A program made the translations under genes and the position numbers. A DNA stretch of 64,000 bases from Apostichopus japonicus. Lineage: Eukaryota; Echinodermata; Holothuroidea; Aspidochirotida; Stichopodidae. Positions within the stretch are counted from its first letter, which is position 1. The number at the start of each line of letters is the position of its first letter. This document shows positions 24,301-33,900 of the stretch, piece by piece. The stretch spans positions 33,438,398 to 33,502,397 of the forward strand of contig NC_092577.1 of the NCBI RefSeq assembly GCF_037975245.1, written 5' to 3'. The notes under the pieces are model-generated. The model searched no databases and was not told the origin of the DNA. It saw only the letters and a program-made list of their open reading frames with translations.

Positions 24301-25071
24301 GCTGTGACCGGACTAGATGTAGCTTTCAACGATTATCCACAGGTAGGTAGCCAATAACTTTCAGCTTGCTTGCGATTAATTTCAATCGTATCAGTCATTG
24401 TGCAATCGATAACGATCGATTCGTTCAATGTGCAGTTTGATCAGCAACAACCACCATGGAGTATATATATACAGTGTACATAAAATGTATACTCCATGGT
24501 GGTTGTAGGCCTTAGAAATTTATGGATCTCAGGTTGTCTAATGGCAATCCTAACATGTGTCACCAAGGAAGAAGTTCTGGAAAGCCTAGGCTTGGACAAC
24601 AAATGGTCCAATAAATAATGCTATACATGTTAATAAGACAATATGGGAGCTGTTACCGAAGTATTTTTTTTAACAGTTTAAACAAATACCGCCTTCCGAA
24701 TGTAGAGAGCCTTAACCTTCATCCCAGAAATTTGCAGATTGTCGTTCTCAAGTAGTTATTTTTTTACCACTCAACAAATAAACTCTGCTCCTCAAAGACC
24801 ACAACAAAAATTTTCTTAATTTCAAGATAGGGTTTGTCCATTTATTTCTTGTATGCAACAGAGCACCCAAAACGAATTTTTAACAGAGGTGAGAATATCC
24901 ACGGAACCACCGGTCGTGTTTCACGGGACGGCGCAGACCATGGACGCCGCGCACGATCTTGCCTCGCTGAACGTCCTGCGGGCCTTGGCGGGATGTCCAC
25001 CAGAAGAGGCCAACCGGGTGGTAGCTCAGAATCGTTCCATGGTGCAAGGAATCGGGATAAACTCGCAGTGA
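12161..25071 (+). CDS. STAU: Staufen, double-stranded-RNA-binding protein (gene span)
   Basis: Staufen binds mRNA duplexes and acts in mRNA localisation, translation and decay. Coding exons: 12161-12349, 13693-14399, 15073-15232, 15729-15774, 16780-16868, 17372-17599, 18839-19009, 20289-20486, 20991-21051, 22084-22257, 24098-24342, 24862-25071. All phases close to 825 aa. dsRBD1 is at about 81-148 (GPAHQKMFSVQL), dsRBD2 is split (172-194 and 304-343), dsRBD3 at about 374-446 (ESGPPHQKEY, KKESKRKAAAAVL), dsRBD4 at 485-562 (GMNPISRLVQICQAKK, KKEAKKEAAEGML), dsRBD5 at about 733-805. An in-frame TGA lies 30 bases before the ATG. The length lies between the vertebrate (about 500-580) and fly (about 1000) proteins. 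I cannot assign it to STAU1 or STAU2. Confidence 0.95.
12362..12860. repeat. Degenerate minisatellite in STAU intron 1
   Basis: Diverged copies of a unit of about 50-60 bp built around AATCATGAAGAAAATA and TGCCCATTTGCC, starting shortly after the exon 1 donor. G-runs occur at 12386-12395 and 12821-12830. Confidence 0.55.
13278..13595 (+). mobile_element. tRNA-derived SINE in STAU intron 1
   Basis: The head resembles a tRNA: an A-box-like GTGGCCAATTGGCTAAGGCG and a B box GGTTCGATTCC 40-50 bases on. The body has TGTCCTTGGGCAAGATGC and CTCTCCACCCAGGGGTTAAA, and the 3' end is an ATT repeat, the usual SINE order. The body belongs to a class I associate with deuterostome SINEs. Confidence 0.82.
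13693..14399 (+). CDS. STAU: STAU exon 2 (dsRBD1 and start of dsRBD2)
   Basis: 707 bp, acceptor CACAACAG, donor GTACCA, ending in phase 2. It holds dsRBD1 (TPMGLLNSVARYNNMKPNYE, then GTSIKRAQHDAAQKAL), the first strand of dsRBD2 (TPTVQLNSYSL) and then a Pro/Gly/Tyr-rich stretch of about 105 residues with RPRGPRGPG and MHYSPYEMRPMYRQR. The frame runs on into the intron but loses family resemblance at 14400. Confidence 0.92.
15073..15232 (+). CDS. STAU: STAU exon 3 (second half of dsRBD2)
   Basis: 160 bp, acceptor TTCTGTAG, donor GTGATT. RYRRPYPQVFNVKLTVGN followed by QRLARQDAAGKAMKS, the strand-helix half of dsRBD2. Confidence 0.92.
15729..15774 (+). CDS. STAU: STAU exon 4 (46-bp linker)
   Basis: ATSMLEEEKKETATS plus one base, acceptor TTTAACAG, donor GTACGT. 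Short acidic linker between dsRBD2 and dsRBD3; phase fits both neighbours. Confidence 0.78.
16780..16868 (+). CDS. STAU: STAU exon 5 (start of dsRBD3)
   Basis: 89 bp, acceptor TTATTTCAG, donor GTAAAT. NKSEISQVYEVANFNGLNLE, the helix of dsRBD3; NKSEIS is also found in vertebrate Staufen. Confidence 0.92.
17372..17599 (+). CDS. STAU: STAU exon 6 (rest of dsRBD3)
   Basis: 76 codons, acceptor TTATGTAG, donor GTTGGT. ESGPPHQKEYKIQCTVGN and SKKESKRKAAAAVLPKLK, with the KKxAK-type RNA-contacting lysines. dsRBD3 is one of the high-affinity RNA-binding domains in the family. Confidence 0.94.
18361..18865 (+). repeat. Four tandem copies of the exon 7 acceptor region
   Basis: The unit (118-125 bp) contains CTTCCTCCCCAGTCTAG, GTGTTTACATAATC, the acceptor TCTCGTC(C/T)TCAG and the first bases of exon 7 (GATGATTCTGATTTTGGTGC). 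Copies of the exon start are at 18478, 18596, 18721 and 18839; only the last continues into the true exon. The first three diverge after TTTTGGTGCT into TCCAG. Confidence 0.93.
18839..19009 (+). CDS. STAU: STAU exon 7 (start of dsRBD4)
   Basis: 57 codons, acceptor CGTCCTCAG, donor GTGAGG. SADDSDFGAVGMNPISRLVQ and on to HIFTMK, the helix and first strands of dsRBD4. Confidence 0.93.
19058..19275. mobile_element. Foldback element in STAU intron 7
   Basis: Ends are a 15-bp inverted repeat CAGTTGGGACAATTT and AAATTGTCCCAACTG. Inside are further paired arms (GGTATTGTCAGTAC with GTACTGACAATAC; CTGTATA with TACAGTA). The unit is about 200 bp, like a non-autonomous DNA transposon. No convincing target duplication was found. 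Confidence 0.7.
19940..20166 (+). repeat. Direct repeat pair with AGGTCA-type motifs
   Basis: Two copies about 145 bp apart share AAGTACCACATTGAGT, AGAAGCCTATTG and CAAAGGTCATTTGGGGTCA. The first contains AGGTCAAAGGTCA at 19980-19992. A reverse copy of the core lies in ADHFE1 at about 31035-31080, so this is a dispersed family. Confidence 0.72.
20289..20486 (+). CDS. STAU: STAU exon 8 (end of dsRBD4)
   Basis: 66 codons, acceptor TTAATTCAG, donor GTAGGT. VSVGEQSAEGKGSTKKEAKK and EAAEGMLVLMGYKP, the last strand and RNA-contacting helix of dsRBD4, then a Pro-rich tail. Confidence 0.93.
20991..21051 (+). CDS. STAU: STAU exon 9 (linker)
   Basis: 61 bp, acceptor TCTTTTCTAG, donor GTAATA. QEEEAQNNDRKVTFQDDQVK plus one base. 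Its final 28 bases and its donor seed the tandem array that follows. Confidence 0.8.
21024..21564 (+). repeat. Twelve tandem copies of the exon 9 donor region
   Basis: A 46-bp unit (TGACCTTTCAAGATGACCAG, GTCAAAGGTAATAAATAATG, TTGTCT) is repeated 12 times with few changes. The first copy is the real end of exon 9 with its donor. Most copies keep AAAGGTAAT, a potential 5' splice site. Read-through gives GGT AAT AAA TAA, an in-frame stop. Confidence 0.95.
22084..22257 (+). CDS. STAU: STAU exon 10 (Pro/Gln-rich linker)
   Basis: 174 bp, donor GTATGA. GLTVKKEEEVEKPELVPG then PMMPGIKP and PFPQQPPVQQPPTQ. The acceptor reads TTAGCAG: use of TAG instead of CAG would add one Ala in frame. Linker between dsRBD4 and dsRBD5. 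Confidence 0.82.
22258..24000 (+). repeat. 1.7-kb minisatellite starting at the exon 10 donor
   Basis: Short units related to GTGATGACCTGATAC and ATGATAACCTGAGACTG are combined into a larger period of about 95-100 bp with TTTCATGTTATGACTTGATA. Copies are regular to about 23200 and more diverged beyond. The array starts at the donor itself (GTATGATGTGATGACCTG). Confidence 0.93.
24098..24342 (+). CDS. STAU: STAU exon 11 (start of dsRBD5)
   Basis: 245 bp, acceptor CTTTAACAG, donor GTAGGT. A linker with KTFNPALTADIASELLL, then RPQHMLEYMGAVTGLDVAFN, the first helix of the C-terminal dsRBD5. Confidence 0.88.
24447..24506. repeat. Perfect 19-bp inverted repeat in STAU intron 11
   Basis: ACAACCACCATGGAGTATA at 24447-24465 pairs exactly with 24488-24506 across a 22-base loop. 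It would form a strong RNA hairpin in the pre-mRNA. Confidence 0.9.
24862..25071 (+). CDS. STAU: STAU exon 12 (end of dsRBD5, stop)
   Basis: 69 codons and TGA, acceptor ATGCAACAG. STQNEFLTEVRIS, PPVVFHGTAQTMDAAHDLA and LNVLRALAG. In flies dsRBD5 is a protein-protein rather than RNA-contacting domain; this one likewise lacks the KKxAK motif. Confidence 0.9.
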   Translation, partial: STQNEFLTEVRISTEPPVVFHGTAQTMDAAHDLASLNVLRALAGCPPEEANRVVAQNRSMVQGIGINSQ

Positions 25072-27833
25072 GAAAATTTGAAACGATGACAAAACTCCTC
25101 TCTCAAAAGTATGACTACAAAGCAAACATCAAGAAAGACGAGTTTAATTTGATTAGGTGCCCTCTTGTTCTTGTGGTACCTATTCAGTGATTATTGTTTT
25201 GTTGTTGTTGTTGTTTGATATATTTACCAAGAGATATCATAATTCTCTGCCTATTGTTTTAATCAAACAGAACAAGATATTTTGTAAGTGATTGTATTTG
25301 TGGAGTCAAACCCCCCCAAAAAAAATATATATATCATAAAGAAAATAAAAGGAGTATTGTGGAAAAGGCGTTAATTTTTTCCGAAGGTCGGGTCGTTGGT
25401 GATTTGGCCTGAATCATTCAAAAATAATATTTGTAGCTGTTACAGTGATGGTATATCAAAGTTTAGAATTTTGCCAATGTTTGTGAAAATATAACAAAGA
25501 CAAGTAAAAGACAAATTTGTGCAAAAATGTTCATTTTTCCACCTGTATGGCGATGGATATTTTTCTCTGCGTATCGAAAGAAAACCTGTGCTCGTAGAAG
25601 CGAGGATATAGACTTTTCCAGTGTTTATGAAAATATAACCAAGCATGAAATTGATAAGGCATATATGTTTGTGCATAAGTGTTCATTTTTCTCAACTTTT
25701 AAGAGGTTTTTTGTTTGTTTTTCAAAAGGGGGTTACTTTGTTAGAATATTTTGACTTCGAAACAGTAACCGGGTATCAATTTGTAGGGGTACACGATGCT
25801 TGAAAAAAGATAAAAGAAACAACACACAAATTTCTACTCTTTTTGGACGTTTTTCTACAAATTTCCAAATTTTGCAACCCTAACGAAAGCTATGCTCTCT
25901 GTTGAAGAATATGAAATGTCATGAATGCCTTTTTTATCATAAATTTGCTCAATGTTTTTTTTTCGTTTTCCAACTTTTGCATTCAGAATTGTGATGTGCA
26001 AGTGACAATATTTTCACACAAATCCCACTTTTTTTTTTTCTATTTTTTTTTTTTTTAGTTTTTCATGAACATACAGACCTCACCAATATTTTATAGAAAG
26101 GTGCACCAAAAGTTCAATACATGTATTTTTATCTCTTCCATTCATTTTCAAGGCCTTGACATTGTTTTCATAACCTTCCTCCTCCCCCACCCCTCCCCCT
26201 TTTTTTTATGTAGAGAGTGGTGGGAGATCATCTTTATAGCAACAGATCAGATTTTTGGCATACCCAAACCTCAGCAATCTGTGTTTTGTCATTTTTATAT
26301 ATAGTTTTACAGAAAAGTTTAATTTATTACTAATCAGAGTATTCAGCATTGAAGTTTCAAAAAATTTTCTTTTGCTGTTTACTAAAGACCTTAAAAGTTC
26401 CCATTTTGATTTATTTTAATGCAAATATTGAAAGATTGGGAGTACGATGTAAGGAGCAATTGTTATTTCATCTATAATCTCTTTCTGTTGCATGGCTTAA
26501 TCTTTCTTGTTTGTTCACATTTCCTCATTAGGCCTCATTTCACAACTTCAGTTAAGTTGTTATCAACCGACTTGTGAAATATTATTTTATTCAGGAAAAG
26601 TGAACAAATTTTTTCCCCTTTTTTTTTGGCAACATTAGAGGGGATGAAAGGGGTCACAAATGTGGAATGATGTGATAACAGAAAATGAAAGTTGTGGCAT
26701 TTTGTGAGTGGGGGTGGATGTTGCTAAGAAGTTGTTAATGAAATTCAATGTATCTTTGTTTTTGTGTTTTGTTTTGTTATATAAAATCTGTCCATTCACA
26801 TAGCCACTGGGATTATTAAAATTGTAGTGCTTGTGCTATTCAGTGGACATTATGCAGGAAGCTAAAATCGTCTTGTGTCTATCATACTGTCTCCCTAGGA
26901 ACTCAAGTTACAGTCTAAAGTCAAAGCATGTGCATGGCTGGCGATCTAATTTCTCACAGATTTCCCTCCCAATTCTTCATTTGAGACGTCTTGTCGTTGC
27001 CAATTTAACAGACTTTTAGCGAGGCTGTACTTGTCTACTAGCATAGATAACTGTACTCCTATTTGTACACACTTGGATTTGTACTCTAACTGGAAATCTA
27101 ATTTATGTAGTACTAAACTGCAGAATCAAGTACTCCTATTCGTGGCTTATACATAGCCTTGTACTTTGTGAATTCTGCTTGTACTCATACTGCGGTACTT
27201 ATAGTACAAGGCTACACAAGCCCCTCCCAAATCAGCGGTAGTTTTAACTATCTTCGTATCATTGATAACATTAAGTGTCTGTAATCCAACATCAAATCCG
27301 TAATGCATTGTTAAGTGTGCAGCTATAATATTGTTGTGTTTTGCTGTATTAGCAAATATATATTCAAAGAGTGGCCAAAAATGTCTGAATGAGCAAACCT
27401 CTGTAAGAAATAAAGTATCATACTCCGTGTGAAAATATAGGTGGAAAATTGCACATGCTTTCATTGCTGTATGCCTCCAATAAAATGGGGATTAACAAAG
27501 TTGAGAAAATAAAATAAAAATATCAAGGGATTCCTTGGTATCCATGGCAATTATTTATCTCCTACATATTCATGATATGTGATGTCATCGTGGAATTGGA
27601 TATAGAGGTTTATAAAAGATGAATAGGTTCTCATTGATGATATCAATGCAAACAAGCGCTGATGGTCATTCTCGTCATGACCTTTGACATCGGCATAAGC
27701 TCATCTTGGCATTAGGCACTGTGTCAAAAAGAGGAGCTGCAGCAGCTGCAAAATTCCCTGCAGCATGCAAACTATATCTCAGCAGTCCAACAGATTTGCC
27801 TGTAATGTGAAACGGCTGTATCTATTGTGTAAA
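25072..27833. other. Presumed STAU 3' untranslated region and downstream spacer
   Basis: T-rich sequence typical of a long 3' UTR, with no supported coding frame. AATAAA-type signals occur near 25343, 27410 and 27480, so the transcript end is undecided. A diverged duplication (TTTGTGAAAATATAAC ... GTTCATTTTT) lies at about 25465-25545 and 25618-25695. GTACT-rich sequence lies at 27050-27200. Confidence 0.45.
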
Positions 27834-28500
27834 ATTGCACAATACAAAATTTATTACAACCTATGCATCCTGGCTGCAGCTCTCTCAATATCCTACTAAT
27901 TGATGCAGTACCTAACCAAGTTCGAAAAGGTTTTGATACGGTTACTGTATAGACTAGTCTTCTAAAAGGGAAACTGATATAGACGGGAGCATTATTCAAA
28001 ATATTGCACAATACAAACAAGAACAACCTATGCAGCCTAGCTGCAGCTCCCTCAATGGCCAACTAATTGACACAGTACCTAACCAAGTTGGAAACAGTTT
28101 AATATAGTGCTGTATGGACTAGTCTTCCAAAAGGGAAACTGATAGATGGGAGCATTATTCAAAATATTGCACAATACAGACAAGTATAACCTATGCAGCC
28201 TAGCTGCAGCTCTCTCAATGGCCAACTAATATGACACAGTACCTAACCAAGTTGGAAACAGGTTAATACGGTTACTGTATAGACTAGTCTCCCAAAAGGG
28301 AAACTGATATGGACGGGAGCATTATTCAAAATATTGCACAATACAGACAAGTTCAGCCTATGCAGCCTGGCTGCAGCTCTGTCAGTGTCCTACTAATGGA
28401 CACCGTACCTAACCAAGTTGGAAACAGGTTAATACGGTTACTGTATAGACTAGTCTTCCAAAAGGGAAACTGATAGATGGGAGCATCATGCAAAATATTG
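27834..28500. repeat. Tandem repeat of about 165 bp, four copies
   Basis: The unit begins ATTGCACAATACA, includes CTATGCAGCCTAGCTGCAGC, ACCTAACCAAGTTGGAAAC and GACTAGTCTTCCAAAAGGG, and ends GGGAGCATTATTCAAAAT. Starts are near 27834, 28002, 28166 and 28333. Confidence 0.9.
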
Positions 28501-30191
28501 TTATAATCTGTTCCCATTATATAACTGACTATTTTAAACCAGTGATGGGTGACTCTGAGAAGAATGTTGATTTTGAAGGTGGCATTGTCATTATTTTGTA
28601 CTCTTTTTGCAGTTAAACAAATTTGTATTTAGGATAGTTATTAGTTTTAAAATTTGCATAAATGGAGTTCAAAATAAAGATAACATGTTGGTGAATGAAG
28701 AAATTCAAATGGCCTTAATTATTTTGATCGTCTCTCAGCAGCTGTTAGTCTCTTTATTATTTTTAAATGATCCTTCCAGCCTCACATCCATGGGGGCATA
28801 TTGTCGTGTTGTATTATGGAATGGATGTAATTTATTCTGTTAGCTCCTTTAAAAACCCTTATAGCCACCCCAAAGATTTGTTCCTAGATTTGTTAATTTA
28901 TAGGTGGAGTAGCCAAACTTTTGAACAGTCCCCCTGGGCAAGATTTGCTAACCCTACCCTCTACCCTTGAAGCTAGACCATCCTGTAACACCATAATAAG
29001 TATGTAGTACATACTATGTACATTTCCATCCTAACCCAGGTCAGGTAGATTTTTTGAAGGTTTTTTTTTAGGTTTTTTTCAATCTTTGGTAGTGCTTTTA
29101 TTTCCATTGAGAAACAAGTTCGTATCTGAGCCACTCGAGGCTTTTTTGATCAGTTGAGTACTACAGAAACTAATGCCAAGCACAGAAACATACTCGGTGC
29201 AGCTCTCAGTGTGAAAGCCTGCCACACACTGCCCCTGCTGGTCACGATTCCATTCAACTCAAAAATCATATGGAAAAAATCGAGGATCTTCAGGCATTGT
29301 GCATATATACTCTTAGACCATGACTGAGCACAATTTTGGCAGTTCGAGTCCCGCTGGCATTGGTCGTGAAAACTGAATACATAGCGTTTTCTAGACTGGC
29401 AGTCGAAAGTGTTAGCCGGTTCATCTTAAATATGTAACCAATCACAGGAAATTAATTTGTATTTAATAGTCTTAAATGAGCACAGGTCATTGACAGGAAA
29501 CGGTTGTTTGCATTTATCAGCCGTTTCAGTGTGCAAGGGGGGGGGGGGGTCAGTTGAACCACCATTAGGTATCCAAGAGTCTCGGAATGTAGGTTACGAC
29601 CGTCGGATGGAATCGTGTAGCGGTTAGTTGGGGGAGTGTGTTTAATGTTTAATAGAAATCTGGTATTTATGTCCCATTACTATTACCCAAACTGCAGCTA
29701 AGGGAGACACAGGTGGTCACTGGCAATGAATCAGTGAACTGGGCCCCAAAGTCAGGGCCCACCGACAGCAAACAGTAGGGTCCATGTCCCCCTTCAATAA
29801 ACCCCTTGAAACTACAATGACACATACAACGCAGAAATTAAACTTTATCAACCTTTATTCCATATATACTTTGACAATTAAAAATCTTAAAATTAGTGGA
29901 AGACATGATTGAAACATTTAGCATTTTTTATCTTATATTTTCTTATCCTTTTTTATCTTACAATAATCAAGGTACTTTTTAATGTTTAAAACACTTTACA
30001 TGACAGATGCAATAAACATTCTGAAGGAATTCTCATTTTTGATTGATCGGCAGGCCTGCATGCTGAGGAGTAGGTTAGGGGGGAGGGGGGTTAAAGTCCA
30101 GCATCCAGGGTGAACTAGGGGACCTGGGGAAAAATATGGCATAAAGAACAGCTATTCTCATTTCCATAATATAGTTAGGAAACATACGTAC
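28501..30191. other. Gene-free spacer
   Basis: Only short open frames without family resemblance. A G-run lies at about 29538-29549. A B-box-like GTTCGAGTCCC near 29344 has no A box that I can identify. Confidence 0.4.
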
Positions 30192-30293
30192 TTCAAAGGG
30201 TGGACACTGACGGACTTGCGAGTGGATGCTCCACCTGGCACTCAATGCATGGTAAGAGTGACAGACATGTTCGAGCCGTGCAAGACACGGCTC
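30192..30293 (-). CDS. Unassigned exon-like open segment
   Basis: 34 codons flanked by acceptor TACCTGCAG and donor GTACGT, GC-richer than its surroundings. It reads EPCLARLEHVCHSYHALSAR, then WSIHSQVRQCPPFE. It lies downstream of the ADHFE1 stop on the same strand and cannot belong to that protein. I do not recognise the family; it may be an exon of an untraced gene or a chance frame. Confidence 0.3.
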
Positions 30294-30825
30294 CTGCAGG
30301 TAAATTGGAACTTCTTTTTTGTTTTGGATGATGAAACACAGACAATTGAGTAATTTAAAGCAACAAATGAGGTTGAAGACACAGTACAAAAATTTAGAAG
30401 CCTTAAGAGAGAAAGGAGCTACTAAGGAAAAATAATGGGAGGTTGCCCCAGACATGGCAAACCCACCCTGCTGGGATGTACTCTTAAGCTAATAACAAAG
30501 TAAATATAAATGGTCCTGATCCTCATCTTAGGTTTAATTGTATCACCATTATTTCATACACCTGATTAGCTACACCAAACATGCAAATGGTAAATTAAAC
30601 ATCATAGCTAGATGACTGGCCTTACATAACTTAATATTCTGTTTTGTTTTTTGTTTCTAGGAAAGAGTGGATACAATTCTATATTCGTGCAATTAATTGT
30701 CTTTACAGTTCTTCTGTTCCATGCAAATATGTGAAGGTTTATGATTGGTCATTATTATATGTGGCTTCCATATCCTCTTGCCATTCCATCGTCACATTTA
30801 ATCCATAGATCAATCCATCCGTTAA

Positions 30826-30909
30826 CTAATAGACCCTCATTGATTTCTCAAAGAGCATAGAGAGGTCTTCTTCAGTTTGTGGTTTGGGTGCTAAAACTGT
30901 TACCCTTTT
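30826..30909 (-). CDS. ADHFE1: ADHFE1 exon 14 (stop)
   Basis: 27 codons and [23 protein letters not shown] then EKSMRVY, the family C-terminus. Acceptor TTTTACAG. Confidence 0.95.
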   Translation of the reverse strand, partial: KRVTVLAPKPQTEEDLSMLFEKSMRVY

Positions 30910-33900
30910 CTGTAAAATAAAAACAATATACATTTGAAAAGCTGCTTCTAGGTGACAGTATCACTGGGAGGCTGTAACCAATCCACATCATCATTCAATA
31001 GTATGCAGAGGTGGTTGACAATATCGTGTTTACAGGGATTTCACAATTTGACCCCAAATGACCTTTGACCTCCACCAAAAACAATCATATCTCTTATCCA
31101 AATCACTAAGTGATTGATTGGCTAACTGATTAATTGACTGAATGATTAATTCTTTAGTTACGATATTCACTAAGACCGGGATCGCTAAGTCATTGATTGG
31201 CTAACTAATTAATCGATTGATTCTGTAGTTGGGTTATTAACTAAGACTGGGATCGCTAAGTCATTGACTGGCTAACTAATTAATCGATTGATAGATTGAC
31301 TCTGTAGTTGGGTTATTAACTAAGACTGGGATCGCTAAGTGATTGACTGGCTAACTGATTAATCGATTGATTGATTAATCCTGTAGTTACGTTACATTAA
31401 TCCTGTAGTTAGGTTATTAACTTAGACCGGGATCGATACGTACCTGTGGTAACGTTCCTTTCACTAAAGCTGGTATGTCGTCGGACTTGTATCCAAATTC
31501 AGCGATACCGTTCTCCACCTTCATATCCTGCATGTAGGTTTTAAGGGTATCGGTTAAAATCAGACCTGCATCGTCCTTCTTGGCGTTGGTCACGTCAGCG
31601 CCTGTCAAAGGAAGCGGTTATATGAGCCATTGACAAAATGACGTATGTATTCTATGCACTATCAGCATGTTTAGGATCACAACTAGAACCCCTCCAAGTT
31701 TATAGGTACTGTATTGCTTCTTTGGTGTAATAGTAACAATAACTTATGTATGTATGTATTTTAAATCCTCCTGCAAGCAGGAACTCACGAAGAAGCCATC
31801 ATTGGCTTATCAAAGCCGCAAGCCGACCGAGGTCAGTCTCTTAGATTCATATTTATCGTCCATGATTATGAATTACCAATTGTCAACAACTCTGTAACTG
31901 GACGACATACATTAATATTGGAGTGACTCGAACCGGGGACCTTATGATTGAAAGGCACTGGTGTTAACCTGCGTTAACTTTAAAATTAGACAAGGACTAT
32001 ATGGAGAGTACAGGAATACTACTACTTGGGAACCACACCTTCCTAAATCAAAAAGTGCAGTTAATTCAGGGACCAACAGGTAAGACGGCACTTCAACATT
32101 TCCAGTAGCCAGACCTGTATAAATATCTATACTTGTTTTTATAGCATATTTACCTGTAATCCTACTTTCTCTCCTGGAGTTAATACCAGTAGTAGGAGAT
32201 AGATACTAGTGCAAGACACTTGTACTCACTTTTACAGCCTTGCATTTTTTACTCATACCAAAGGGGAAGTCCACTTTGTCCTGGTACTCATGCGCTGTTT
32301 GTACTCGTAAGTACCCACAGATCTGTTAGCAGCTCAAAGATTCAGAAATCAACAACAATAACACGGACCTTACCTAGCAACCCTGCTGCTTCCAAATGTC
32401 TCTCTGGATTGGACGGAGCTGTAAACTCAAACACTGCTGGAGCTGTTATCACAACAGACAGGCCATGTGGCTGAGAAATATGAAAGTGTGAAAAAGAAAA
32501 AACAGAGAGTTCTGATGAGAGATTTAAATGATTTAAATTAAGAAACAGATTGTGCTAAAGTTTACAAAATAAGTAAAATTTTACAACGTAGATTATTTCG
32601 GGTAGCTGTTTCAGTGCTCCATACATATGATATATGCAGTAGATGATGTTTCTTTTGGGTCACAAAACATGTGCTATTGATTGGCAAACCACCTCCTGCA
32701 TTTTAAGGGTATCATGATGCTAAAACCAAGCCTGCCTCAGTACTACTTATATGCAATGTTGACTAGATTTATGTAGCTCTGGTATAAAAGTATTCTAGGC
32801 CGGTGATTAACGCTATCATGGTTTCATATGAAAGGTGACAGACATATCTACAAAAGTCATTTTCGACAACAGCAGGTTATATTTGTAAGTGTTTTTGAAT
32901 GAGTGAAGATACTACTTTGCAATTATTATCAGTTGTATTCACTGATGAACACAGAATCACTTACAAGTTCAACCTGGTTTAGCCCTCGCTTGGTTTAACC
33001 CCCCCCCTCCCCCCCCCCCCGCTAAAATAATGGTGATTTTCTGGGTATCTGGTGTGATCTACAGAATAACCAAAGCTTTCTTCCTTGTCTTACTCCTCAA
33101 ACTCTTTTGTGAAAGTTTATTCCTGCTGCAGCTGCTTCTTTAGCTAGGTACTTACCACAAGAGCGTGATCCACCTGGTAATCTGAAACTGATCTGTAGGT
33201 ACTTAGAGTACCTAACTAGCTCAGTGGTTAATGCCGGTGCCTTTCAATCATGAGGTCCCGAGAGTTTGAGTCACTCCAAGATTAATTTATGTCATCCAGT
33301 TACAGAGTTGTTGACAATTGACAATTCATAATCATGGACGTTAAAACATGAATCTAAGAGACTGACTTCGGTCAGCTTGTGGCTTTGATAAGCCAATGAT
33401 GGCTTCTTCGCAAGTTTCTCCTTGCATGAGGATCTAAAATACATACATACATACATACTTACCACAAGAGGGTGATCCACCTGGTAATCTGAGGCTTGGT
33501 GTTTCTTCACCATCCCTGATATCGGGTAGGACATGCCATGACTGCAAATAAGGATGAACGAAGGTTAACATATTTTGGTGACCATAATCATATGAGTGCT
33601 ATAAGTCTAAAAGAAAGGAGCCACTTTACAGAAACAAGTTGGATAAGGCACAACAGGAAACAGTGTTACCACATACTAACGTCCTTTACTAACGATGTCG
33701 CAAGTTTGTGATGCGTGTGATAGTAATTAGGAGTTCAAAAGTTCTTTTCTTTTAAGTAAAGCAATGATTTATTTCACATTTCATATTCAAAATCATCTGG
33801 ATATTAAAACAACAATATGCACCTTCTTGGCTGTTAAATAAAAGATAAACAGATATCGGGAATTGATTAAAACTTACCACAAGTGGACACCAGCATTGCC

